Shown here piece after piece: positions 6,669 to 13,507 of a DNA stretch of 13,507 bases. The notes beneath the pieces were generated by a model that was not told the origin of the DNA, made no database searches, and saw only the letters and a program-made list of their open reading frames with translations. This stretch comes from Beijerinckiaceae bacterium (GTDB taxonomy: Bacteria > Pseudomonadota > Alphaproteobacteria > Rhizobiales > Beijerinckiaceae). The translations under genes were made by a program, and so were the position numbers. The DNA is taken from positions 1 through 13,507 of the forward strand of contig CANCSY010000067.1 of assembly GCA_947380915.1 (NCBI GenBank), in the 5' to 3' direction. Every line of letters starts with the position of its first letter. Positions within the stretch are counted from its first letter, which is position 1.

Positions 6669-7391
6669 ATGCAAGCACAGTCAGCCTCAATCGATCCTGC
6701 CGATGTCGAGCGGTTCGAGCGTCTGGGCGCGCGCTGGTGGGATCCGCGCGGGCCGATGCGGCCGCTGCACCTGATCAATCCCCTGCGCCTGCGCTTCGTC
6801 GAGGCGCAGATCGCCACGCGGGACAAGGCCGGCCTGGCTGGCCTGGACGTGCTGGATATCGGCTGCGGCGGCGGGCTTTTCAGCGAAGCGCTGGCGAAAG
6901 CGGGCGCGCAGGTCACAGCCGTCGACCCATCGCCGGGTGTGATCTCGGTCGCCAGCCAGCATGCGGCGCAGGGGGGACTTTCCATCGACTACCGCGCCCA
7001 GGCTGCGGAGGATCTGGCGCAGAGCGGCGCCCAATTCGACGTGGTCTGCGCCATGGAGGTGCTGGAACATGTGGTGGACATGCCCGCCTTCGTCGCCACA
7101 GCCTGCTCCATGGTGAAGCCCGGCGGCTGGTTCTTCGCCGCCACCCTCAACCGCACCTTCAAGAGCTTCGCCCTGGCCATCGTGGGCGCCGAATACGTGC
7201 TGGGCTGGGTGCCCAAAGGGACGCATCAGTGGGAGAAGTTCATCACCCCCGCCGAACTCGAGGACGCCATCGAGGACGCGGGCCTCGTCGCGCAGGCCCG
7301 TTCCGGCGTCGTCTTCCAGCCCCTGCGCAACAAATGGACCGTCTCGCGCGACACCGACATCAACTACATGATGTCCGCCCGCCGCTTGTGA
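6669..7391 (+). CDS. ubiG: UbiG, bifunctional ubiquinone biosynthesis O-methyltransferase
   Basis: Performs both SAM-dependent O-methylations of the ubiquinone ring; UbiG is normally membrane-associated. At 240 residues it has the usual length. The N-terminal block WWDPRGPMRPLHLINPLR (23-40) is diagnostic of UbiG. The SAM-binding motif VLDIGCGGGLFSEALAKAG is at 61-79, with an acidic residue (Asp86) ending the next strand. VVCAMEVLEHV (125-135) and the late block TLNRTFKSF through WVPKGTHQWEKF (159-191) also match the family. The ATG at 6669 has CGGAG nine bases upstream. Proximity of ubiG to lysC is common in Rhizobiales; here the AT-hook gene sits between them. Confidence 0.96.
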   Translation: MQAQSASIDPADVERFERLGARWWDPRGPMRPLHLINPLRLRFVEAQIATRDKAGLAGLDVLDIGCGGGLFSEALAKAGAQVTAVDPSPGVISVASQHAAQGGLSIDYRAQAAEDLAQSGAQFDVVCAMEVLEHVVDMPAFVATACSMVKPGGWFFAATLNRTFKSFALAIVGAEYVLGWVPKGTHQWEKFITPAELEDAIEDAGLVAQARSGVVFQPLRNKWTVSRDTDINYMMSARRL

Positions 7392-7410
7392 GCATCTGCA
7401 CTGAGGCGGA

Positions 7411-7483
7411 TTAACCACGCTCCCTGATTTGTCTGCGGATTGGGGTGACGGCCAAGCTTCTCTCGTTTACGGTTTCTTAACCA
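7411..7483 (+). repeat. Two TTAACCA sites upstream of the cysteine protease gene
   Basis: TTAACCA occurs at 7411-7417 and 7477-7483 within the 158-base space between ubiG and the protease gene. The sequence resembles a half site of the cell-cycle regulator CtrA (TTAA-N7-TTAA), but no full site is present. GCGGATT is also repeated nearby. I see no convincing promoter boxes or terminator in this space. Confidence 0.25.
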
Positions 7484-7549
7484 ATGCCTCGCGCAAGCGC
7501 GGCCTGGCGGGAGCCTGGATGACGGGCGAAGTTGGAGCGTGGACAGTAC

Positions 7550-8200
7550 ATGCGTGTGCTTCTGGGTCGCCCCGTGCTGGCGGGGAGCGTTTTGGCGTTG
7601 TCCGTCCTGCTGTGCTGCGCAAGCGCACAGGCGGCGTCCCAACGCAATTCCCGCCATGCCTCGATCCCCCAAGCCACCACCATCTCCGTGGGCGAGCAGA
7701 CCCTCACCCCCTGGGGCTGGGCCGATTTCTGCGGCCGCAATCCGGCGGACTGCGCGGCGAACGTGCTGCCTGCCGAGGATCTCGAACTGACGGCGCGCAG
7801 CTGGAACTCGATCCGCCGCGTCAATGCGCTGGTCAACGCCATGATCCAGCCCCTGTCGGACATGGATCACTGGAACGTGCTGGACCGCTGGGACATCCCA
7901 ACAGATGGCCGGGGCGATTGCGAGGACTATGTGCTGCTCAAGCGCAAGCTTCTGATGGCCGAAGGCTTTCCCCGCCAGTCCTTGCTCGTCACCGTGGTCA
8001 AGGACGAAAATGGCGAGGGGCACGCCATCCTGACCGTGAAGACCGACCGGGGCGATTTCATCCTCGACAACATGCGCGATGAGGTGAAGGCCTGGAGCCA
8101 GTTGCCCTACCGCTTCGTCAAGCGCCAGTCACAGACCGATCCCAATGTCTGGGAACAGATCGGCGAACCCACAAGCGCGCCGCTGATCGTCTCGCGGTAA
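7550..8200 (+). CDS. Exported transglutaminase-like cysteine peptidase (BTLCP / LapG-like)
   Basis: A 216-residue protein with a signal peptide: a short basic start (MRVLLGR), a hydrophobic core to about residue 24 and a probable cut after AQA or AQAA (28 or 29). No lipobox is seen. The mature part matches the bacterial transglutaminase-like cysteine proteinase family, to which LapG belongs. The likely catalytic triad is Cys124 in RGDCEDYVLLKR, His158 in GEGHAIL and Asp173 in FILDN. LapG releases large adhesins from the outer membrane, but no adhesin or LapD-like gene is in the window, so the substrate is unknown. Many alphaproteobacteria carry several orphan members. The ATG at 7550 gives a clean signal peptide; a TTG at 7532 would add six charged residues. 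The gene converges on the DUF1178 gene with nine bases between. Confidence 0.88.
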   Translation: MRVLLGRPVLAGSVLALSVLLCCASAQAASQRNSRHASIPQATTISVGEQTLTPWGWADFCGRNPADCAANVLPAEDLELTARSWNSIRRVNALVNAMIQPLSDMDHWNVLDRWDIPTDGRGDCEDYVLLKRKLLMAEGFPRQSLLVTVVKDENGEGHAILTVKTDRGDFILDNMRDEVKAWSQLPYRFVKRQSQTDPNVWEQIGEPTSAPLIVSR

Positions 8201-8209
8201 CAGCTCTTC

Positions 8210-8743
8210 CTAATTCCGCTCATCCGGCAGAGTCGGCAGCGGCATCACCGGCACACCCTCTTCGATCAGCGATCTGGCCTCTTCCAGAGTGGCGCGGCCA
8301 TGGATCGGGCGCATGGGAGTGTCGCCGCTCTGCATGTCGCGGGCTTCGCTGGCGAAACGGTCGCCGACGTCGGTGGAATTCTCGGTCAGTTTCTCGTGCA
8401 GTTCGCGCACCATGGCGCGCAGGGCCTTGTGGCCCTCGTCCAGCAGCGCCACGGGCTGGACGGGTTCGGGCGTCGCCGCCGGAGCTGGGGCCGGGGCTGC
8501 GGGCGTGGAAGCCGCCTGCGCCTGCATCGCCGCCGCCGTCATGGCCGCCGTTTGCGCCCGCAGCGCCTCCTTGCGCCGCGAGGTCGAGACGGCGGGCGCC
8601 ATCATGGCCTTCGATACCTGCTTTGTCTGGCAGGTCGGACATTCCACGAATCCACGCTTGACCTGGGTCTCATAGCCCTCCGCATTCGAGAACCAGCTTT
8701 CGAATGTGTGGCCCTGGTCGCAGATGAGCGCATATTTGATCAT
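8210..8743 (-). CDS. DUF1178 family protein
   Basis: A 177-residue protein with the DUF1178 signature at its N terminus: MIKYALICDQGHTFESWF followed by the ECPTC motif. Cys8, His12, Cys35 and Cys38 could form a small zinc-binding site; this is inferred. The middle (about 70-105) is a low-complexity Ala/Pro linker and the end is a conserved acidic segment (about 120-177). No signal peptide or membrane segment is visible, and the function of the family is unknown to me. The gene starts nine bases after the grxC stop on the same strand, so the two are almost certainly cotranscribed. Confidence 0.9.
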   Translation of the reverse strand: MIKYALICDQGHTFESWFSNAEGYETQVKRGFVECPTCQTKQVSKAMMAPAVSTSRRKEALRAQTAAMTAAAMQAQAASTPAAPAPAPAATPEPVQPVALLDEGHKALRAMVRELHEKLTENSTDVGDRFASEARDMQSGDTPMRPIHGRATLEEARSLIEEGVPVMPLPTLPDERN

Positions 8744-8752
8744 GGATGGGTC

Positions 8753-9007
8753 TCAGGCCAGCATCGGATCGAGCTTGCCCGCGCTCTCCAGCGCGTGCAG
8801 ATCGTCGCAGCCGCCCACATGGCGCTCGCCGATAAAGATCTGCGGCACCGTGCGCCGACCATTGGCGCGTTCCGCCATGGCGTTCTGGGCCTTGGGGTCG
8901 CCATCGACGGCGATTTCGTTGAAAGCCACGTTCTTGCGCTGCAACAGCGCCTTGGCGGCGTCGCAATAGGGGCACCAGAGTTTCGTGTAGATCGTGACGG
9001 GGGGCAT
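8753..9007 (-). CDS. grxC: GrxC, glutaredoxin 3
   Basis: A cytoplasmic dithiol glutaredoxin that reduces disulfides and glutathione mixed disulfides. From the ATG at 9007 it has 84 residues, the normal size. The active site CPYC is at 12-15, the conserved cis-proline is in TVPQIFIG (53-60), and the glutathione-binding GGCDDL is at 65-70. The start at 9007 has GGGA six bases upstream; an ATG at 9013 would add two residues and lacks spacing for a ribosome site. The 54 bases between comF and grxC contain a TATAAA on the minus strand (9038-9043) that could be a -10 box, but the -35 is unclear. Confidence 0.95.
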   Translation of the reverse strand: MPPVTIYTKLWCPYCDAAKALLQRKNVAFNEIAVDGDPKAQNAMAERANGRRTVPQIFIGERHVGGCDDLHALESAGKLDPMLA

Positions 9008-9061
9008 CGGCATTCCCAAGGCGTTGCAGGGTCACCCTTTATATGGTCAGTCACGCCTACG

Positions 9062-9892
9062 TCACAATGCCCCCTCGCCAATGATCACCCGGGCGAAGAC
9101 CAGAAGGTCCACCTGCGCCGCCCCCGCCCGCAGCAGGACTCTGGCGGCGGCGTTGCTGGTGGCGCCGGAGGTGAGCACGTCGTCGACCAGCACAATGCGC
9201 CGACCCTCGACCAGATGGCGTTTTTCCTGCGGGACCCTGAAGGCGCCCTGCACATTGGCGGCGCGCTGGATGCGCGAGAGACCCACCTGGGGCGGGGAGC
9301 GCTTCGCCCGCTCCAGCGCGAAGGCCTCCACCGGCACGCCGCAGTTCTCCGAAATGATGCTCGCCAGCGCCATGGACTGGTTGAACCTGCGATGGGCGAG
9401 GCGCATGCGATGCAGGGGGATGGGGACCAGCAGATCCGCCTCCTCCAGCAGTTCCACCCCCGCCCGGGTCATCCAGCGGCCCAGCGGCCGGGCGATCTCC
9501 ATCCGGTCGTAATATTTCAGCCGGTAGACCAGCTGGCGCGCCGGGCCCTCGTCAAACCCCGCCACGGCCCGCGCCCGCGCCCAGACCGGCGGGTCGGCCA
9601 TGGCTTCAGGCGAGAGGAGGCCCGGCCCAAGGTCCTGCGCGAAGGGCGTGCCCAGCCGCTCGCAATAGGGCCTCTCGATGAAGCGCACCTGCCGCCAGCA
9701 GGCGGTGCAGAGCGTATCAGGGGCGCTGGTGGCGCCGTAGCAGGCCAGGCATGAGGGTGGATAGAGCAGATTCAGCCACAGCCGCCCGGCGGCGGAGAGG
9801 GATTGCAACATCCCGCGCCCGATCCTCCGCCCGCGCGATGGCGGCGGGTCAGGCGCCTGGGGCGGGTCCATGCCAAGCGGAAGCCAGCGCAT
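9062..9892 (-). CDS. ComF family protein (phosphoribosyltransferase fold)
   Basis: A 276-residue member of the ComF/GntX family. An N-terminal cysteine cluster (CLAC at 48-51, CTAC at 62-65, Cys77) suggests a zinc ribbon. The C-terminal phosphoribosyltransferase domain carries the PRPP-binding signature IVLVDDVLTSGATSN (233-247). Relatives act in DNA uptake for transformation in Bacillus and Haemophilus; in alphaproteobacteria the role is not established, so competence is only a possibility. The CERLGTPF sequence replaces the last CxxC of the ribbon, which I recall as usual in this lineage. The ATG at 9892 has GGGA six bases upstream; inner Met codons at residues 8 and 28 are alternatives. 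It is first in the minus-strand cluster comF-grxC-DUF1178. Confidence 0.9.
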   Translation of the reverse strand: MRWLPLGMDPPQAPDPPPSRGRRIGRGMLQSLSAAGRLWLNLLYPPSCLACYGATSAPDTLCTACWRQVRFIERPYCERLGTPFAQDLGPGLLSPEAMADPPVWARARAVAGFDEGPARQLVYRLKYYDRMEIARPLGRWMTRAGVELLEEADLLVPIPLHRMRLAHRRFNQSMALASIISENCGVPVEAFALERAKRSPPQVGLSRIQRAANVQGAFRVPQEKRHLVEGRRIVLVDDVLTSGATSNAAARVLLRAGAAQVDLLVFARVIIGEGAL

Positions 9893-10016
9893 TGCTTCAT
9901 CCCGTAAAAGATCAGCTTAAGTTCAGGCTGTGGCGTCGGCAAGCGGCCCTCAGGGTCATTTGCGCGGTTGAGGACCAGCGCCTTCATGCGCGGAGGCCCC
10001 AGCGGCGCGGTTTTGG

Positions 10017-10045
10017 TTGACATCTCCGGGCCCCTGGGTCATTAG
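10017..10045 (+). promoter_or_regulatory. Predicted promoter of the rplU operon
   Basis: A perfect -35 box TTGACA (10017-10022) is followed after 17 bases by CATTAG (10040-10045), a weak -10. The start would be near 10052, giving a leader of about 137 bases. The same layout, TTGACA, 17 bases, then CAT(T)AGAACC, is found before lysC. The stretch 9893-10016 between comF and this promoter holds nothing I can support. Confidence 0.6.
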
Positions 10046-10056
10046 AACCCGTCTCC

Positions 10057-10103
10057 CGCGCGGCTCAGGCCGCGTGTTTTCGTTTGCGCCGGGCTTTCCG
10101 GCG
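10057..10103 (+). promoter_or_regulatory. Leader hairpins of rplU
   Basis: A terminator-like hairpin with stem CGCGGC/GCCGCG, extended by a C-G and a G-T pair, and loop TCAG (10057-10076) is followed by TTTTCGTTT. A second stem CGCCGG/CCGGCG lies at 10087-10103, and a smaller CCGG/CCGG at 10148-10159. The first hairpin begins about five bases after the predicted transcript start. It could be an attenuator or a 5' stabiliser. No + strand gene ends nearby that would need a terminator. Confidence 0.45.
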
Positions 10104-10188
10104 GCGGAATGGGGACATTCGCTGGTCAACTGCAAAGAAGCCGGCCGCCGGGATACCGGACAGGCTGGATCGAACACGAGGATGAAAG

Positions 10189-10503
10189 ATGTTCGCAGTC
10201 ATCAAAACCGGCGGTAAACAGTACACTGTTGCCGCTGAGGATACGATTACCGTCATGACGCTCGCTGGCGAACCCGGCGACAAGGTGACGTTCGACACCG
10301 TGCTGATGCTGGTCGATGGCGAAGCCACGACCGTGGGCGCTCCCCTTGTGGCTGGCGCCACGGTCTCCGCCGAGATCGTCGAGCAGGCCCGCGGCCCGAA
10401 GGTCATCGCCTTCAAGAAGCGCCGTCGCAAGAACTCGAAGCGCAAGCGCGGCCACCGTCAGGATCTGACGATCGTGCGCATCACGGGCATCTCGGCCGCC
10501 TGA
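10189..10503 (+). CDS. rplU: Ribosomal protein bL21
   Basis: A 104-residue large-subunit protein that binds 23S rRNA. The N terminus [14 protein letters not shown] is diagnostic, and the basic segment [16 protein letters not shown] (about 77-92) corresponds to the rRNA-binding loop of L21. GAGG lies seven bases before the ATG. rpmA follows after 102 bases, the usual pairing. That gap contains a small GGGGT/GCCCC hairpin (10528-10542) and a GCGTC/GACGC hairpin (10575-10587) just before the rpmA ribosome site, but no terminator. Confidence 0.98.
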   Translation: MFAVIKTGGKQYTVAAEDTITVMTLAGEPGDKVTFDTVLMLVDGEATTVGAPLVAGATVSAEIVEQARGPKVIAFKKRRRKNSKRKRGHRQDLTIVRITGISAA

Positions 10504-10552
10504 ACGGCTTTCGGGATTGTCGTAAACGGGGTATAAAGCCCCATATCAGGTT

Positions 10553-10948
10553 CATCAGTCCGGTCTGGCGCTTGGCGTCGCGGACGCGAGGTTTGGAGCA
10601 GTTCCATGGCTCATAAAAAGGCAGGCGGTTCATCCCGCAACGGCCGCGACTCCGACGGCCGCCGTCTTGGCGTGAAGAAGTTCGGCGGCGAAAGCGTCGT
10701 CGGCGGCAACATCATCATTCGCCAGCGCGGCACCAAGTGGCACCCCGGCGCCAATGTAGGCATCGGCGTGGACCACACCCTTTTCGCCCTGACCGAGGGC
10801 AAGGTGGAGTTCAAGAAAAAGGGCGCCCGTTCCTACGTAATGGTCGTACCGCCCGCCAAGATGGCCGCCGAATAAGGTGGGGGACAGATCTCCTCCACCG
10901 GTTTTCAACCCCGGTGGACGAGGTCCAGTCTCAAAGGACCATCAGTCC
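10553..10948 (+). repeat. CATCAGTCC in both spacers flanking rpmA
   Basis: The 9-mer CATCAGTCC is present at 10553-10561, upstream of rpmA, and at 10940-10948, downstream of it. The second copy takes part in the alternative stems before the terminator. It may be chance or a shared RNA element. Confidence 0.3.
10606..10875 (+). CDS. rpmA: Ribosomal protein bL27
   Basis: An 89-residue large-subunit protein whose N-terminal arm reaches the peptidyl transferase centre. [16 protein letters not shown] at the start and [16 protein letters not shown] (about 33-48) are diagnostic. As in most proteobacteria there is no cleavable N-terminal extension, since the protein starts directly with MAHKK. GGAG lies about seven bases before the ATG. 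The stop codon is immediately followed by a set of alternative stems and a strong terminator. Confidence 0.98.
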   Translation: MAHKKAGGSSRNGRDSDGRRLGVKKFGGESVVGGNIIIRQRGTKWHPGANVGIGVDHTLFALTEGKVEFKKKGARSYVMVVPPAKMAAE

Positions 10949-10959
10949 AGGCTCTGAGA
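10876..10959 (+). promoter_or_regulatory. Alternative stem-loops before the terminator (candidate attenuator)
   Basis: Directly after the rpmA stop, GGTGGGGGA (10876-10884) can pair with TCCTCCACC (10891-10899) in 9 pairs with one G-T. TCCACCGG (10894-10901) can instead pair with CCGGTGGA (10911-10918), 8 perfect pairs. The two stems share CCACC and exclude each other. TCAACCCC (10905-10912), mostly in the loop of the second stem, is perfectly complementary to GGGGTTGA (10965-10972), the 5' arm of the terminator. A further pair of exclusive stems uses GGTCC/GGACC (10922-10940) or TCTCA/TGAGA plus GGAC/GTCC (10929-10959). Structures were found by eye only. Confidence 0.55.
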
Positions 10960-10962
10960 GCG

Positions 10963-10990
10963 AAGGGGTTGAGTCATCAGCCCCTTTTTT
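10963..10990 (+). terminator. Rho-independent terminator after rpmA
   Basis: AAGGGGTTGA and TCAGCCCCTT form a 10-bp stem (one G-T pair) around the loop GTCA, and the T run extends to 10990. It is a strong intrinsic terminator 88 bases after rpmA and 50 bases before the acetyltransferase gene. It would end most rplU-rpmA transcripts unless opened by the upstream antiterminator pairing. Confidence 0.85.
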
Positions 10991-11040
10991 CACGCGCCCC
11001 AGGTTCTCGAACCTGCCGCGTATCTCGATGGAGCAAGGAC

Positions 11041-11658
11041 ATGTTCCCGGATTTGTTGCGCGACGATGTCTTCCGGCTGGAAACCCGCCGTCTGTGGCTG
11101 CGCTGGCCGCGTGCGGCGGACGCGGCCCTGATCGCCAGCCTTGAGGGTGAGCAGGATATGGCCGAAATGACGGCCTATAGACCGCATCCCTATCCGCCCG
11201 GCGCGGCGTCGGAATTCGTGCTCAAGGCCCGCGCCGACAATATGGGTGGAGACGCGCTTGTTCTCGCGCTGGCGCCCAAGGCGCGACCTGGCGACATCAT
11301 CGGCGCCATCGCCCTGCGCCGGAGCGGCGAGCAGAACGCGACGCTGGACTTTTGGCTCGGGAAGCCGTTCTGGTCGCAAGGTTATGTGAGCGAGGCGGTG
11401 CGCGCGCTCACCGACATGGCCTTTTCGTTCACCGATCTGGCGGAGATTCACGCCAGCCTGCGGCAGGACCATGCGGCGGCGCGCAGGGCGCTCGAAGCCT
11501 GCGGCTTCCATGCCGCGGGGCCGGGCGTCGAGACGGCGCCGGCGCGCGGCGGGATGATCCCCATCGAGCGTTTCGCACTATCGCGCAGCCAGCGGGCGCT
11601 GGATGTGTTGACTATGGCGGGGAGGGATCTGGTCCCGCCCCAGATGCAGACCGCCTGA
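11041..11658 (+). CDS. GNAT family N-acetyltransferase
   Basis: A 205-residue protein resembling the RimJ/RimL branch of the GNAT fold. ETRRLWLRWPRAADAALIASL (14-34) is the usual first strand and helix. IIGAIALRR (86-94), TLDFWLGKPFWSQGYVSEAVRAL (101-123) and the later RRALEACGFHAAG (148-160) follow the GNAT order, with QGYVSEA taking the acetyl-CoA loop position. The substrate is unknown; the position beside ribosomal protein genes and obgE hints at a ribosomal or translation-linked target but does not show it. The ATG at 11041 has GGAG seven bases upstream, after a small perfect hairpin CAGGTT/AACCTG (11000-11015). A longer frame would begin inside the terminator, so it is unlikely. Confidence 0.88.
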   Translation: MFPDLLRDDVFRLETRRLWLRWPRAADAALIASLEGEQDMAEMTAYRPHPYPPGAASEFVLKARADNMGGDALVLALAPKARPGDIIGAIALRRSGEQNATLDFWLGKPFWSQGYVSEAVRALTDMAFSFTDLAEIHASLRQDHAAARRALEACGFHAAGPGVETAPARGGMIPIERFALSRSQRALDVLTMAGRDLVPPQMQTA

Positions 11659-12789
<1,131 letters not shown>

Positions 12790-12800
12790 GAGACGGCCCC

Positions 12801-13507
12801 TTGAGCGCAACCCCCACCCTCGCCTCGTTCCGCCGCATCGTCGTCAAGGTCGGCTCCTCCTTGCTGGTGGACCAGACGGCGGGGCTGCTCAAGCATGAAT
12901 GGCTCGAGGCGCTGGTGGACGATCTGGCGGAACTGCACCGGCGCGGGACCGATGTGCTGGCGGTCTCCTCCGGCTCCATCGCCCTGGGGCGCACGGTGCT
13001 GAAACTGCCCAAGGGTCCGCTGCGGCTGGAAGACAGCCAGGCGGCGGCCGCTGTGGGGCAGATCGAGCTCGCCCGCACCTGGGCGCAGGCTCTGGGCCAG
13101 CGCGGCATCACGGCGGGGCAGATACTCGTCACGCTCAACGACACCGAAGAGCGCCGCCGCTATCTCAACGCGCGCGAGACCATCGGGCGCCTGCTCGACA
13201 TGCGCGCCGTGCCGGTCATCAACGAGAACGACACGGTGGCCACCACCGAGATCCGCTATGGCGACAACGATCGCCTGGCCGCCCGCGTCGCCACCATGGC
13301 CAGCGCCGACCTGCTGATCCTGCTTTCGGATATCGAGGGCCTCTACACCGCGCCGCCGAAGGACGATCCCTCCGCGCGCCTGATCCCCGTGGTGCCGCGC
13401 ATCACCTTCGAGATCGAAGCCATGGCGGGCGGCGCCGCGTCGGAACTCTCGCGCGGGGGCATGCGCACCAAGATCGAGGCGGGCAAGATCGCCACCACCG
13501 GCGGCGC
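12801..13507 (+). CDS. proB: ProB, glutamate 5-kinase (N-terminal part, cut by window end)
   Basis: Phosphorylates glutamate in the first step of proline synthesis. The frame is open to the window end, giving 235 of an expected 370 or so residues. The amino-acid kinase domain is clear: [13 protein letters not shown] (11-23), [36 protein letters not shown] and [16 protein letters not shown] follow in order. The C-terminal PUA domain would lie outside the window. The start is a TTG at 12801, the only usual start codon before the conserved N terminus, with only weak GAGA upstream, so translation may be coupled to obgE, whose stop is 11 bases away. obgE followed by proB is a common order in Rhizobiales. 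Confidence 0.95.
   Translation, partial: MSATPTLASFRRIVVKVGSSLLVDQTAGLLKHEWLEALVDDLAELHRRGTDVLAVSSGSIALGRTVLKLPKGPLRLEDSQAAAAVGQIELARTWAQALGQRGITAGQILVTLNDTEERRRYLNARETIGRLLDMRAVPVINENDTVATTEIRYGDNDRLAARVATMASADLLILLSDIEGLYTAPPKDDPSARLIPVVPRITFEIEAMAGGAASELSRGGMRTKIEAGKIATTGG

Noticed and set aside
7411..7483. CtrA binding site
   Set aside because: Only TTAACCA half sites are present; no TTAA-N7-TTAA arrangement is found.
8300..9754. Long + strand open frame crossing DUF1178, grxC and comF
   Set aside because: It runs antisense through three clear genes and their spacers and has no family signature.
9893..10023. Possible small minus-strand gene upstream of comF, starting at 10023 with AGGGG seven bases before the ATG
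   Set aside because: Third-position GC is only moderate (about 31 of 43 codons), the frame runs on into comF, its start overlaps the rplU -35 box, and I recognise no similarity. Not excluded, but not supportable.

Overview
This window is ordinary core chromosome from a high-GC alphaproteobacterium, most likely of the order Hyphomicrobiales (Rhizobiales). Protein content and gene neighbourhoods support this: purH next to a heparinase-fold gene and rsmB, ubiG next to lysC, grxC with comF and a DUF1178 gene, and rplU-rpmA-GNAT-obgE-proB. Genus-level placement is not possible by reading. I see no insertion sequence, phage gene, tRNA, rRNA or CRISPR array. Family names come from motifs I recognise, not from a database search.

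Left part (1-4173): the 3' end of purH (+) converges on a two-gene minus-strand unit, rsmB then a heparinase II/III-family gene. rsmB is divergent from a small + strand gene of the DUF1674/SDHAF4 type. Middle (4198-7391): lysC (-) lies downstream of a 304-residue basic protein (-) with two AT-hooks and a lysine-rich repeat. That gene is divergent from ubiG (+), and the two share an AT-rich promoter region. Next (7550-9892): an exported LapG-like transglutaminase-fold cysteine protease (+) converges on a minus-strand cluster comF-grxC-DUF1178. Right part (10017-13507): a + strand series of rplU, rpmA, a GNAT acetyltransferase, obgE and proB, the last cut by the window edge.

The genes serve housekeeping roles: purine synthesis, rRNA methylation, the aspartate-family and proline pathways, ubiquinone synthesis, thiol redox and ribosome assembly. 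The interest lies between genes. The clearest signal is the 165 bases between rpmA and the GNAT gene. A strong intrinsic terminator there is preceded by mutually exclusive stems, and one segment is perfectly complementary to the terminator's 5' arm, which is the logic of a transcription attenuator. Other points are the divergent promoter between the AT-hook gene and ubiG, a perfect palindrome at the predicted lysC start, and closely matching promoters before lysC and rplU. All RNA structures and promoters were found by eye and carry no energy or conservation score.
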